Source: Microbacterium galbinum
Lineage (GTDB): Bacteria > Actinomycetota > Actinomycetes > Actinomycetales > Microbacteriaceae
Assembly: GCF_023091225.1 (NCBI RefSeq)
Contig: NZ_JAHWXM010000001.1
Span: 2,170,001-2,234,000, forward strand
Direction: 5' to 3'
Length of the DNA stretch: 64,000 nucleotides
Below the pieces are notes generated by a model. It saw only the letters and a list, made by a program, of their open reading frames with translations, was not told where the DNA came from and made no database searches. A program made the translations under genes and the position numbers. Positions 1-8,388 of this stretch are shown piece by piece; the stretch's first letter is position 1; each line of letters starts with the position of its first letter.

Positions 1-16
1 CCCGCCCACCCGCGAG

Positions 17-40
17 GTCACGGGCGGCGTCACGGGCGGC
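17..40. repeat. 12-bp tandem repeat at a gene 3' end
   Basis: Two perfect copies of GTCACGGGCGGC (17-28 and 29-40). The stop codon of the 84-aa gene lies in the 29-40 copy, and the 17-28 copy contains a second in-frame stop 12 bases further on. Confidence 0.8.
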
Positions 41-284
41 GGTTGCCGACCCCCGGCTCGTCGTTATGCGCGGAGTCGTAAGAATCGGCGTCGGCGGATG
101 CCGCGGCATCCGTGTCGTCGTCGACCCCCACTGCGCCGGCCGCGCCGGAGTCGGCACCGCCGCCACCCGCGGGTACGTCGTCCACCCCGACTCCGTCGCT
201 TTGTCTTTGCTCCAGCAGCTCCGCGATGCGCTCCTCGGCCTCGGCTCCGGTCGGCATGTCTGCGCTCGAGTCCGACCCGCTCAT
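30..284 (-). CDS. Small acidic Ala/Asp/Gly-rich protein (84 aa), unknown
   Basis: I do not recognise this protein. It is 84 residues long and acidic, starting MSGSDSSADMPTG. A short Glu-rich helix (about residues 14-30) is followed by a low-complexity Gly/Asp/Ala tail that looks disordered. Its ATG overlaps the TGA of the preceding gene (ATGA, 281-284), so the two are probably translationally coupled. The last codons and stop lie in a 12-bp tandem repeat. No membrane segment or signal peptide is visible. The coupling to a similarly acidic partner is the main support that it is real. Confidence 0.6.
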   Translation of the reverse strand: MSGSDSSADMPTGAEAEERIAELLEQRQSDGVGVDDVPAGGGGADSGAAGAVGVDDDTDAAASADADSYDSAHNDEPGVGNRRP

Positions 285-517
285 GAGTTGCCGTCGGAAA
301 GGTCGGCGGCCGAGATGTCCGACGGCGAGCTCGCGAGTCCGAGGTCGGGATCGGTGTTGACGCCGCCGCCGATCGCGTCCTGGCCGGCGATGCGCTCCTC
401 CGCAGACACCTCGTCGTCGGATTCGGCGTGCTCCTCCGCGATCAGGTCCTCCTCCTCGGGGCGGATCGCCGATTCCTCGGCGCCGAAGGAGTTGATGAGA
501 CCCTCGGGATTCGACAT
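281..517 (-). CDS. Small acidic protein (78 aa), unknown
   Basis: This 78-residue, very acidic protein starts MSNPEGLINSFG and is rich in Glu/Asp/Ser with no hydrophobic segment. The ATG has a good ribosome binding site (GAGGAG, six bases upstream). It ends in an ATGA overlap with the next small acidic gene, so the two form a two-gene unit. A hairpin at 574-603 separates the unit from the upstream sigma gene, suggesting its own promoter between about 520 and 573. I cannot assign a function. Confidence 0.65.
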   Translation of the reverse strand: MSNPEGLINSFGAEESAIRPEEEDLIAEEHAESDDEVSAEERIAGQDAIGGGVNTDPDLGLASSPSDISAADLSDGNS

Positions 518-573
518 GTCGTGCTCCTCTCGTCGTCGGTCGTGCGGATTCCAGCGTGCCCGCGACGAGCCGG

Positions 574-603
574 GAACGGATGCCCGTTGACAGGCATCCG
601 TTC
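574..603 (-). terminator. Stem-loop terminator after the membrane-tethered sigma gene
   Basis: Perfect 11-bp inverted repeat GAACGGATGCC / GGCATCCGTTC with an 8-base loop, 19 bases after the stop of the sigma gene (622). There is no long T-run, as is usual in high-GC actinobacteria. Confidence 0.7.
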
Positions 604-621
604 GGCACGTAGACGCCGCGC

Positions 622-2013
622 TCAGTCGATCGACGCGCGGACGGTCTGCGAATCGGGACCGATCTGGCCCCAGGCGCTGCCGGTGAGGGTCTGGTCACCG
701 ATGACGGCCGAGACCTCGAGGCGGTAGTCGCCGACCTGTTCGGCCCGGTCGTCGCTGAGCACGAACAAGCCGTCCGGCTGCCCCTCGACCGTGCAGACGA
801 GCGCGGCACCCGTAGGCCGACATTCCCACCCGGTCGGGGACGCGACCACCGCGAGTCCCTCGGGCAGGGTGAGAGAGACGGTCGACGACTCCTCGCGCCC
901 GGTGAGCGAGACGGCGAGAGTCGCCGTGCCCTGCCCGGTGATGTCGGAGGTGACGACGAGTTCGGAGACGATCGGCGCCGGGGCGGCGATCTGCTCGATC
1001 ACGGGCGGCACGACGACCACGCCCAGGATGCCGAGACCCGTGACGATCGCGAGCACCGGCCAGATGTTGCCCAGTACCTGCCAGACGGACGCCGCGGCCC
1101 CACCCCTCACGCTCGGCGTGCTCGATCCGACCGACGGTGATCCGACTGACGGCGACTCGGCCGATGGTTCCGCGTCGCTCGTGGGCTCCTCGGATGCCTC
1201 GGCGCTGGTGGGGCCGAGCACGATGTTGCCGATCAGCAGCACGGTGGCGACGCCGAGCAGCGTGGCCGTGGTGCCGAATCGACCCCACGCGGCGCGGCAA
1301 CGGGGGCAGTCGCGGATGTGCTCCATGCCGGTCGAGTCCGCGGCGTCGTCGACGTCTTCGGTGACCACCGGGGGGAGTCTCGTGGCCGCGTGACGACACT
1401 CGGCGGGCGGATCGTCCTCTTCGAGGATCACCCGGAGCATGGCGCGGCGCAGTCCCTTGCGGGCGCGCAGACTGAGGGCGTAGATCGACGACGCCGGCCG
1501 CCCGAGCTCATCCTCCAGCTCGGCGGGTTTGCGTCCGTCGATGATCGTGGCGCGCAGCACCTGCTGCTGATCGTCGGGAAGCAGCAGCAGCGCTGTGCGC
1601 ACGCGACGGTACTCGGTGTCGAGCTCGATGTGCCGCGTGTCCTGCATCACCGTCGGCAGGTTGTCTTCGGTATCGACGAGCGGCAGCACGCGAGAGCGCG
1701 GCGAGCGGAACTCGTCGATCATGCGGTTGCGCATGGAGCGGATCACGTACGCCCCCGCCTTCTCCTTCGGTCCGGTGCCGCTCTTCCAGAGCGAGAGCAG
1801 GCCGACGAGGGCATCGGCGAGCAGGTCGTCGGGGTCGATACCGCTGGTGGCGAGTCGGCGCGCGGTGGTGAGAAGCATCCGCTGGTTGCGGAGCAGGAAC
1901 ATGCCGGCGGCCGCGCGATCGCCCGCGTTGGCGGCCGCGCTGAGCCGGTCGTCCTCCGCGTATTCGCGCAGGATCGCCGGATCGATCGTGCGCTGCCGTG
2001 CCCGTACTGCCAT
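622..2013 (-). CDS. Membrane-tethered sigma-70 family factor with zinc-finger and C-terminal extra domain (463 aa)
   Basis: ECF-like sigma factor fused to its own putative regulator. Region 2 is at about 32-103 (MRNRMIDEFRSPRSR in region 2.4) and region 4, a helix-turn-helix, at about 135-193. An anti-sigma-like zinc motif follows (C206, H232, C236, C239; HIRDCPRC). Then come a hydrophobic segment (~250-267), a Ser/Pro-rich linker (~268-307), a second long hydrophobic segment (~310-340) and a ~120-residue beta-rich domain resembling the DUF11-type domains of the surface proteins nearby. The start was set at ATG 2013 because GGGGAGG lies seven bases upstream; the longer frame has no such site. 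Two membrane crossings would place the C-terminus inside and one would place it outside, so topology is unsettled. It is probably a one-protein envelope sensor and transcription factor (inference). Confidence 0.85.
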   Translation of the reverse strand: MAVRARQRTIDPAILREYAEDDRLSAAANAGDRAAAGMFLLRNQRMLLTTARRLATSGIDPDDLLADALVGLLSLWKSGTGPKEKAGAYVIRSMRNRMIDEFRSPRSRVLPLVDTEDNLPTVMQDTRHIELDTEYRRVRTALLLLPDDQQQVLRATIIDGRKPAELEDELGRPASSIYALSLRARKGLRRAMLRVILEEDDPPAECRHAATRLPPVVTEDVDDAADSTGMEHIRDCPRCRAAWGRFGTTATLLGVATVLLIGNIVLGPTSAEASEEPTSDAEPSAESPSVGSPSVGSSTPSVRGGAAASVWQVLGNIWPVLAIVTGLGILGVVVVPPVIEQIAAPAPIVSELVVTSDITGQGTATLAVSLTGREESSTVSLTLPEGLAVVASPTGWECRPTGAALVCTVEGQPDGLFVLSDDRAEQVGDYRLEVSAVIGDQTLTGSAWGQIGPDSQTVRASID

Positions 2014-2070
2014 CTGACGACCTCCCCGATCATCATTGTCCTGCACTCCCGCCCGCCCGGGACCAACGCG

Positions 2071-2104
2071 AATCGGCGGCACCGGTCATCCGGTGCCGCC
2101 GATT
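2071..2104 (-). terminator. Strong stem-loop terminator after the RCC1 gene
   Basis: Perfect 15-bp inverted repeat (left arm AATCGGCGGCACCGG) closing a TCAT loop, 16 bases after the RCC1 gene stop and before the sigma gene promoter region. Confidence 0.85.
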
Positions 2105-2119
2105 CGACGCGTGCGGTCG

Positions 2120-4132
2120 TCAGACCAACCGCCTCCCGCGCAGGAGCAATCCGGCCGCACCGACGAGGAGCAGTCCCCCGCCGATCGCGATCGGAGCCCA
2201 GGGCGCTCCGCCACCGGTGAGCGCGAGGGTCGCGTCCGCCGAGGCGCTGCCGTTCGAGCTCGCACCCGCGCCGGGCGCGCTGCTGCCGCCGCCCGCCGGG
2301 TTCTCGGTACCGGGCTCATCGGTGCCGGGATTCTCGGTGCCGGGATCGTCCGTTCCGGGGTTCTCCGTTCCGGGGTTCTCGGTTCCCGGGTCGCCTGTTC
2401 CCGGGTCGCCGGTCGAGGCGCGCAGGCTGATGGTCGCCTGCTCGGTGATCGCCTGGCCCAGGCAGTTGGTGAACACGGCGCGGTAGTACGTCGTGTCGGT
2501 GGGGTTCACCGTGATCGAGGTCGAGGTCTGCCCCACGATGTCCTCCCACGGGCCTCCCGCCGTGAGCGCCTGCTGCCACTGCACAGTCGGTGCGTCGTCG
2601 CCGTCGGCCGCGGCCGTCAGCGTCGCCGACTGACCGGCCACCACGACCGAGGGCGTGGGGCTCTCGGTGATCGTCGGGGCGGAGCCGAAGACATAGCCGT
2701 CATCGAAGACCACGGATGCCGCGACGCCGAACTGCGTGTACGAGACGGCCACGTCGGACGGTCCGCAGTACGCGGGTGTCGTGACGCTCCAGGCGCCGTC
2801 GCTCTGCACGAGGTCGGTGCCGGGGATGCCGTCGAAGGTCACGCCGGTGACGGTGACCTGCGTGCGCACGAGCCCCGGGGCGCGGCGGTTCTGGCTGGTT
2901 CCGTCGCCGAGCATGCCGATGCTGTTGACGCCCCAGGAGTACGTCTTGCCGTCGGAGCCGGTGGCGAGCGCGTGCTGCGAGCCGGCGTCGATCGAGGTGA
3001 ACGTCACTCCTGCGGGCAGCTGCGCGAGACCCGGAACGTAACGGCCGGTCGTGGTGCCGGTGCCGAGCGTGCCGTTGTCGTTGGCGCCCCACGAATAGAG
3101 CTGACCGCTGCTGTCGAGAGCCAGGGAGTACGACGAACCCGCGCTGATCTGCGCGATCGTCACCCCCGCGGGGATCGCGCTGATCGCGGGGGTGAGCACG
3201 GGGTCGCCCGAGGTGTCGCCGGTGCCGATCGGTCCGCCGAGGTTCGATCCCCAGGCGTAGACCTCGCCGGTGGAGGCGAGTGCCAGCGCGTGGCTGTTGC
3301 CCGCCGAGATCTGCGTAAAGGTCACGCCAGCGGGTGTCTGCACGAGAGCAGGGGTCGCCCGGTCGTTCTGCGTGCCGTCGCCGAGTGTGCCGGAGTAGTT
3401 CTGGCCCCAGGCGTAGATCGATCCGTCACTCGCGAGGGCCAGCGAGTACGTGCTCCCCGCGTCGACGGTGGTGAAGGTCACGCCCGCCGGGGTGGGAAGC
3501 TGCACCGGAGCGGTCCGCTGGGTGGTGGTGCCGTCGCCGATGCGCCCCTGCCCGTTGTAGCCCCAGCCGTAGAGAAGGCCGTCGGAACCGACGGCGAGCG
3601 AGTGGTACGAGCCCGCATCGACATCGGTGAAGGTGATGCCCGCGGGCATCTGCACCGCGACCGGCGCGGTGCGGCTCTGCGTGTCGCCGTCACCGAGCTG
3701 GCCGTAGGGACCCTGTCCCCATGAGTAGGCCTGACCGGTGGGGTCGAGGGCGATCGCGAAGCCCTCACCGCCCGCGACCTCGGTGAAGGTCACGCCGGCG
3801 GGCGCCGCCACCCGAACCGGGGTAAGGCGGTTCGTGGTGGTGCCGTCGCCGAGCTGTCCCAGCGAGTTGAGGCCCCAGGCGTAGGCGTTGCCGTCGTCGC
3901 CGAGCGCGTACGACGGTCCGAGGTCGGCCGAGACGTCCGTGAACCGCACACCGATCACGGTGTCGCTCACGGTCGCGCCCCCGATCGTCGGGCCGGCGTC
4001 GGGCGTCGGTGCGGCCGAGGCCGCCAGCGGTGACAGAGCCACCGCCGCTGCGGCGCCGAGGACCGTGGCGATCCCCAGTCCGCGAGTCTTTCGTCTGCGC
4101 GTCGAGCGCGCGTCTTTCGTGTACTCCCCCAT
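2120..4132 (-). CDS. Secreted RCC1-repeat protein with LAxTG anchor (670 aa)
   Basis: Cell-surface protein. A signal peptide (MGEYTKDARSTRRRKT, then a hydrophobic stretch ending in ASAA) precedes about seven RCC1-type repeats of ~50 residues (AYSWGQGPYGQLGDG, YAWGQNYSGTLGDG and similar), predicted to form a seven-bladed propeller. IPT/Ig-like domains follow, then a linker of PGTxN/PGTxD pentapeptides, and the C-terminus LALTGG plus a hydrophobic helix and RGRR. LAxTG is the type of motif used by actinobacterial class E sortases. ATG 4132 was chosen because GAGG lies six bases upstream; the ATG at 4144 has its Shine-Dalgarno too close. The ligand is unknown. An AT-rich inverted repeat lies upstream (4296-4331). 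Confidence 0.9.
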   Translation of the reverse strand: MGEYTKDARSTRRRKTRGLGIATVLGAAAAVALSPLAASAAPTPDAGPTIGGATVSDTVIGVRFTDVSADLGPSYALGDDGNAYAWGLNSLGQLGDGTTTNRLTPVRVAAPAGVTFTEVAGGEGFAIALDPTGQAYSWGQGPYGQLGDGDTQSRTAPVAVQMPAGITFTDVDAGSYHSLAVGSDGLLYGWGYNGQGRIGDGTTTQRTAPVQLPTPAGVTFTTVDAGSTYSLALASDGSIYAWGQNYSGTLGDGTQNDRATPALVQTPAGVTFTQISAGNSHALALASTGEVYAWGSNLGGPIGTGDTSGDPVLTPAISAIPAGVTIAQISAGSSYSLALDSSGQLYSWGANDNGTLGTGTTTGRYVPGLAQLPAGVTFTSIDAGSQHALATGSDGKTYSWGVNSIGMLGDGTSQNRRAPGLVRTQVTVTGVTFDGIPGTDLVQSDGAWSVTTPAYCGPSDVAVSYTQFGVAASVVFDDGYVFGSAPTITESPTPSVVVAGQSATLTAAADGDDAPTVQWQQALTAGGPWEDIVGQTSTSITVNPTDTTYYRAVFTNCLGQAITEQATISLRASTGDPGTGDPGTENPGTENPGTDDPGTENPGTDEPGTENPAGGGSSAPGAGASSNGSASADATLALTGGGAPWAPIAIGGGLLLVGAAGLLLRGRRLV
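2300..2412 (-). repeat. 15-bp coding minisatellite (PGTxx linker)
   Basis: About eight imperfect 15-bp units encoding PGTEN, PGTDD, PGTGD and similar pentapeptides in the wall-spanning linker of the RCC1 protein. Unit number is likely variable between strains (inference). Confidence 0.8.
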
Positions 4133-4295
4133 CGGTTTCCTCATCTCCGGGCGCACGACGGCGCCCCTCCCCTCGGTCGGCAGGGTGGCCGACCAGGTCG
4201 GCCCGGGTAGCCGACGCATAAGTGACAACGGATGAACGCAGAGAATCTGACGCACCGTCGTCTCGGAGGCTACTGGGGTTCCGGAGATATATGCA

Positions 4296-4331
4296 ACTGA
4301 ATACTTCTTTACCGCTGAACGGGTATTCAGT
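4296..4331. promoter_or_regulatory. AT-rich 9-bp inverted repeat upstream of the RCC1 gene
   Basis: ACTGAATAC (4296-4304) and GTATTCAGT (4323-4331) are perfect inverted arms with an 18-base spacer, in a locally AT-rich stretch 164 bases upstream of the RCC1 start. It is probably an operator or part of the promoter; no regulator can be assigned. Confidence 0.5.
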
Positions 4332-4364
4332 GGAACTCATGTGCAAGCCATTCCGTCCACGACG

Positions 4365-4407
4365 GAGCGCCCGGGCATCCGCTCTCTCGAGGGATGCCCG
4401 GGCGCTC
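4365..4407 (-). terminator. Stem-loop terminator after the 1284-aa adhesin gene
   Basis: 16-bp perfect inverted repeat (GAGCGCCCGGGCATCC and its complement) with an 11-base loop, 20 bases after the adhesin stop codon. Confidence 0.85.
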
Positions 4408-4426
4408 TCAGGGCGTCAGCCGCCGG

Positions 4427-7400
4427 CTACTCGGCCGTGCGGCGTCGGCGGATCACGAAGAACGCACCCGCGGCGATCAGACCCAGTGCGAACACCAGGA
4501 ATCCGACCGCGAGCCCGCCACCGGTGATGGCGAGGCCCTGAACGATCACCGTCGCCGACGCGTCGTCGGAGTCGGTCACCGCGCCGCCGAGCGGATCGGC
4601 ACCGGCCGCGGTGACGACGTTCTCGATGTTCTGCGTCGTGCGCTCCAGCTCGAGCACCACAACAGCCGCCTCACCCGGCAGCAGATCACCGACGGTGATC
4701 GACTGGTCGAGCTTCGGGTCGTTGAGAACCACGTCGGTCAGGGGCGAGTTTCCCGTGTTGGTGACCGTGAGCTGCCAGTACGTCGCAGCCCCCGACGCGA
4801 CCTCGACGGTCTCGGTCCAGGGCCCGTTCTCGGCAGCCGAAACGAGCTTGTCGACCGCGAGACCGGACTCGACGCCGAAGTACCACGAGTCATCGGCGGC
4901 GACGAGCGTTCCCTCGCCGGCGGGATCGGATGCCTCGGCCGTCACCGTGTTGCGGTATTGGCCGACGATCGCGGTTCCCGAGGCCGTGAGCGTGACGCTC
5001 TCGCCCGGCTCGAGGCGATCGATGACGTCTTCGAACACGAGCGTGCCCTCGGAGTCGACGTCGGTGACGAGCACGTCGATCAGCGGAAGCTGCCCGGTGT
5101 TCGTGACCGTGTACGCCCACTCGACGTCACTGCCCGGCGTGAGCCAGAGACCCGGAGCCGAGGTGACCTCTTCGCCGTTCGTCGTCTTGACGATCGACAG
5201 GCCCGACTCGCCCGCCAGGTACCAGGAGTCGTCGATCTGCGGCGCGGGCTGCTGCGGCAGAGCCGCACCCTCGTCGTCGACCGCGGTCGCGGTGGCCGTG
5301 GCGGTGTTCTGGTACTGACCGGAGACCGCGGTCCCCGTCGCTTCGAAGGTGCGCGTCTCACCCGGCAGGAGCGGACCGTCGGCCTCGCTCGTCGGGGTCA
5401 ACGTACCCGTCGTTCCGGAGCCATCGGTGAAGGCATCCGACACCGCGATGTCGTCGAGAGGCGCGTCGCCCGTGTTCGTGACCTCGTAGGTCCACGTCAC
5501 GGTCGACCCGGCCGCCACGAGGGCACCCGGTGCGGCGTCGTACTCGACCCCGTTCGTCTTCTTCACGAGCGAGAAGCTCGGCGTCGCGAGAACGGTCACA
5601 GCCGCCTCGTTCGAGACGAACTCGACCGGAGTGCCGCGGTAGACGCCCGAGATCGACGCCACGTTGGTGTCGCGCTGGCCGTAGCTCAGCTCGCCCAGGT
5701 TCTCCACCGGCACGACCAGCGTGAAGTTCGCCCCGCTGGTCAGCGTTCCCGCCGAGATGCGGAAAGCGGTGGCCCCGACAGGCTCCGTGCTCCACGTTCC
5801 GGTGGTGGCGCTGGCCGCGTCGGTCGAGTACTCGACCGACGCGCCGTCCGGGGCGCCGGTGATGGGTCCGGTGAGACGCGTATCGAAGTCATCGCCGTCC
5901 GCGATGCTCGGCAGCTTGTCGAACACCACGGTGTCGGTGACCGGGTCGGGCAGGATGTCGCTCACGTAGATCTGCCAGAACGACGATGCTCCGACCTCGG
6001 TCTCGAGTGCCCACGGGCCGCTCGCCGAGGCGCTGGAGAGCTTCGAGATCAGCAGACCACCGGCCGTGTTGATCGAGGTGCGAGCCGTGGCGACGGCGAC
6101 CGACTCGCGCGCCGGGTCGAAGTCGCGATCGTCCGCACCGAAGAATCCGCCGTAGCCGATCATGCCCACGGTGGCCGGCGCGGTACCGCCATCGGCCACC
6201 GACAGGAAGCGCGGATCGTTGACCGTCGCGTAGGAGTACGAACGCACCGAGGTGTTGTCGGGGTCGTACGCCTGCGCCAGCGCGATCACCGGGATGCTGT
6301 ACTTCCATCCGGCGTTCTCGGTGTAACGGTTGTTCGCGGCCTGCGGCGCCCGCATCGGCGGCAGCTCGTCGAACGAGAACACCAGCACCTGCTGCTCGCA
6401 GCCGTCGGCGTCGAGCACGCGCCCGGTGGCGTCGAGCGTCGCGCCCGCACCCAGTGCCGGAGTGGCAGGGATGCCCGCGTATACGGCGTTCACCGGCACG
6501 ATGGCCTGCGAGGTGTCGTAGAAGAGACCGCAGGGCAGAACGACGCGCAGCTGCGAGTCGGTGTACGTCTCGGACGGGTTCTGGTTGACGATGCCCGCCG
6601 TGACGAGCCCGCTCGGTCCGCCGACCGACAGCGACGAGGGCACTCCGAGATTGGTCGTCACGTAGACCGAGTCGATCGGGGTGATCGTGCTGGATGCCTC
6701 ACCGGCGAGTCCGCCACCGGTGACCGCGACCGTGTTGGTCTGCGGGCCGGGCGAGACGCCGGGCGCGGCATCCGACGGCTGCACGCCGGTTTCGACATCG
6801 CGGAAGACGGGCTGGAACGCCATGCGCACCTTCGCCTCGGAACCGACGGGAACCGTCTCGGCTCCCGGGGCGATGGTCAGGCGCCAGCCCGAGAGACCGG
6901 AACCGGCCGGGAGGATGAGCGAGTCCTGACCGGGGTTGACCCATCCGCCAGATCCGTCGACCTGCACGGCGACGTTCAGGCCCGCGCTCGTGCGGCCGGT
7001 ACCGAAGATCGCTCCCGTATAGGTGTTCCAGGTGCTCGACCCGTCGAGCTGGTACTCCAGGGTGTACGGCAGGTCGGCGGCGGCGAGGCCGCTCGAGAAG
7101 GTGACGAGGATCTGCTGGATGTCGACATGACGGAACCACGAGGCGTTCGGCGAACCGGTCGCTCCCGAGTCGGTGAGTACGAGCTGGTCGATGTTCGGAG
7201 CATCCGACGGCCCGGTGTACGACCCGGCCGTGTGGGTGAGGTGGCTCAGGAATCCGGCCGATACCGGCCCCTCGTCGCTCTTCGAGCCGACGACGGCCGC
7301 GCCGCCACCGGGAGCGAAGGCCGGACCCTGCGTGTTCGCGGGCGTTCCCGCGTGCGGCACGCCCGCGGCATCCGTCGTCTCGAGCTGCACGGTGTTCATC

Positions 7401-8281
7401 GGAGGGCGCTGGCCCTCTTCCCACCCGGGAACCGTCTCGGGGTAGCGTACGGTCAGCCAGATCGCCTGGGCGGACGGGTCGACGACCTGCCCGTCGGGGC
7501 CGTATCGACCGTCACGCGACCACACGGCGGTCGGCCAGGCAGAGGTGTCCCACGAACCGCCGTTAAAGGCGGCGGACGCCGCGACGAACTCCGTACCGGC
7601 GGGGAACGTGTCGGTGAGCTCCTGGCCCCACGAGGCGAACGTGTTGCCGGCGTCGGGGTTGCTGGTGCGCACATTGAAGCGATACGTCACGGTGCGGTTG
7701 TCGCCACCGGTGATCACCTCGAATGTCTTACTGGCGGAGTAGTTGTTATCTCCCGTCACCGCCGTGATGGCCGACTCCGAGGCGACGGGGCCGCTGGGGC
7801 CTCCGACACCACTGATCGTCGTGGTGAGGGTCGTTCCCTCATGCTTCTGCTCGTACCGGTCCTGGCCGACCGTGTAGACGATGGCGAGCAGCGGCTGCGT
7901 CGTGTCGGCGAGCGTCAGCACGAGCGTGCGGGTCGCCGGATCGTAGCTGTAGCTCGCGACCGGCGATGCGCCGCCCGTCGGCACCGAGAGGAAGTACGTG
8001 CCCTCGGGCAGCACGGTCGTGAGCACCACGCCCGTCGCCGGGTTCGCGCTGTCGACGCCCTCGAACTCGAGCGTCGCGGTGTAGTTGAAGTTGCTGCCGA
8101 TGCCCACGCTCTCCGGAGCGTCGAGCGTCAGGGTGTAATCGCCGGTGGCCGCCTGGGCGGCAGCGGGAACGCTCAGCAGACCGGTGACGGCCAGGATGAA
8201 CGACAGCACCCCCGCCAGCCACGCCCGCCGAGCGCCTCCTCGTGCGACCACGCCCCCGCGCGGTCCTCTCTCGTTACTCAT
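4427..8281 (-). CDS. Secreted DUF11-type repeat surface protein with LAxTG anchor (1284 aa)
   Basis: Large wall-anchored protein. The signal peptide ends near AAQAATGDYT (about residue 45). The long N-terminal part is beta-rich. Three C-terminal repeats (~900-1245) have the DUF11/DUF7507 signature: FSLVKKTNG, GLSIVKTTNG or GLAVDK at the start, then TYEVTNTGDAPL, YTVTNTGQLPL and LTVTNTGNSPL. The end is LAITGG, a hydrophobic helix and RRRR, a class-E-sortase-type sorting signal. The ATG has GGGGAGG about eight bases upstream. A ~31-bp promoter-like element at 8340-8370 is shared with the sigma gene at 9963-10736. Function is probably adhesion or wall architecture; the ligand is unknown. Confidence 0.9.
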   Translation of the reverse strand: MSNERGPRGGVVARGGARRAWLAGVLSFILAVTGLLSVPAAAQAATGDYTLTLDAPESVGIGSNFNYTATLEFEGVDSANPATGVVLTTVLPEGTYFLSVPTGGASPVASYSYDPATRTLVLTLADTTQPLLAIVYTVGQDRYEQKHEGTTLTTTISGVGGPSGPVASESAITAVTGDNNYSASKTFEVITGGDNRTVTYRFNVRTSNPDAGNTFASWGQELTDTFPAGTEFVAASAAFNGGSWDTSAWPTAVWSRDGRYGPDGQVVDPSAQAIWLTVRYPETVPGWEEGQRPPMNTVQLETTDAAGVPHAGTPANTQGPAFAPGGGAAVVGSKSDEGPVSAGFLSHLTHTAGSYTGPSDAPNIDQLVLTDSGATGSPNASWFRHVDIQQILVTFSSGLAAADLPYTLEYQLDGSSTWNTYTGAIFGTGRTSAGLNVAVQVDGSGGWVNPGQDSLILPAGSGLSGWRLTIAPGAETVPVGSEAKVRMAFQPVFRDVETGVQPSDAAPGVSPGPQTNTVAVTGGGLAGEASSTITPIDSVYVTTNLGVPSSLSVGGPSGLVTAGIVNQNPSETYTDSQLRVVLPCGLFYDTSQAIVPVNAVYAGIPATPALGAGATLDATGRVLDADGCEQQVLVFSFDELPPMRAPQAANNRYTENAGWKYSIPVIALAQAYDPDNTSVRSYSYATVNDPRFLSVADGGTAPATVGMIGYGGFFGADDRDFDPARESVAVATARTSINTAGGLLISKLSSASASGPWALETEVGASSFWQIYVSDILPDPVTDTVVFDKLPSIADGDDFDTRLTGPITGAPDGASVEYSTDAASATTGTWSTEPVGATAFRISAGTLTSGANFTLVVPVENLGELSYGQRDTNVASISGVYRGTPVEFVSNEAAVTVLATPSFSLVKKTNGVEYDAAPGALVAAGSTVTWTYEVTNTGDAPLDDIAVSDAFTDGSGTTGTLTPTSEADGPLLPGETRTFEATGTAVSGQYQNTATATATAVDDEGAALPQQPAPQIDDSWYLAGESGLSIVKTTNGEEVTSAPGLWLTPGSDVEWAYTVTNTGQLPLIDVLVTDVDSEGTLVFEDVIDRLEPGESVTLTASGTAIVGQYRNTVTAEASDPAGEGTLVAADDSWYFGVESGLAVDKLVSAAENGPWTETVEVASGAATYWQLTVTNTGNSPLTDVVLNDPKLDQSITVGDLLPGEAAVVVLELERTTQNIENVVTAAGADPLGGAVTDSDDASATVIVQGLAITGGGLAVGFLVFALGLIAAGAFFVIRRRRTAE

Positions 8282-8339
8282 TCCGTTTCCTCCCCGTCCA
8301 GATGGTGTGCGGCCGGCGCCGAGCGCCAGCGATCCTTAA

Positions 8340-8370
8340 CTAGACGAGCGACGGCCCGGAACATCACCGG
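8340..8370 (-). promoter_or_regulatory. Candidate ECF-type promoter of the 1284-aa adhesin gene (copy 1 of shared element)
   Basis: Read on the minus strand, this has GGTGAtgTTCC in a -35-like position and CCGTCGCTCGTCTAG at the -10 end. It matches 11020-11050 at 26 of 31 positions, including 15 contiguous bases. The end of the element lies about 59 bases before the adhesin ATG. Confidence 0.6.
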
Positions 8371-8388
8371 GACGGGGCGGATGCCGTG

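Noticed and set aside
2014..2082. 23-residue N-terminal extension of the tethered sigma factor
   Set aside because: It runs into the promoter region and lacks a ribosome binding site, whereas ATG 2013 has GGGGAGG seven bases upstream.
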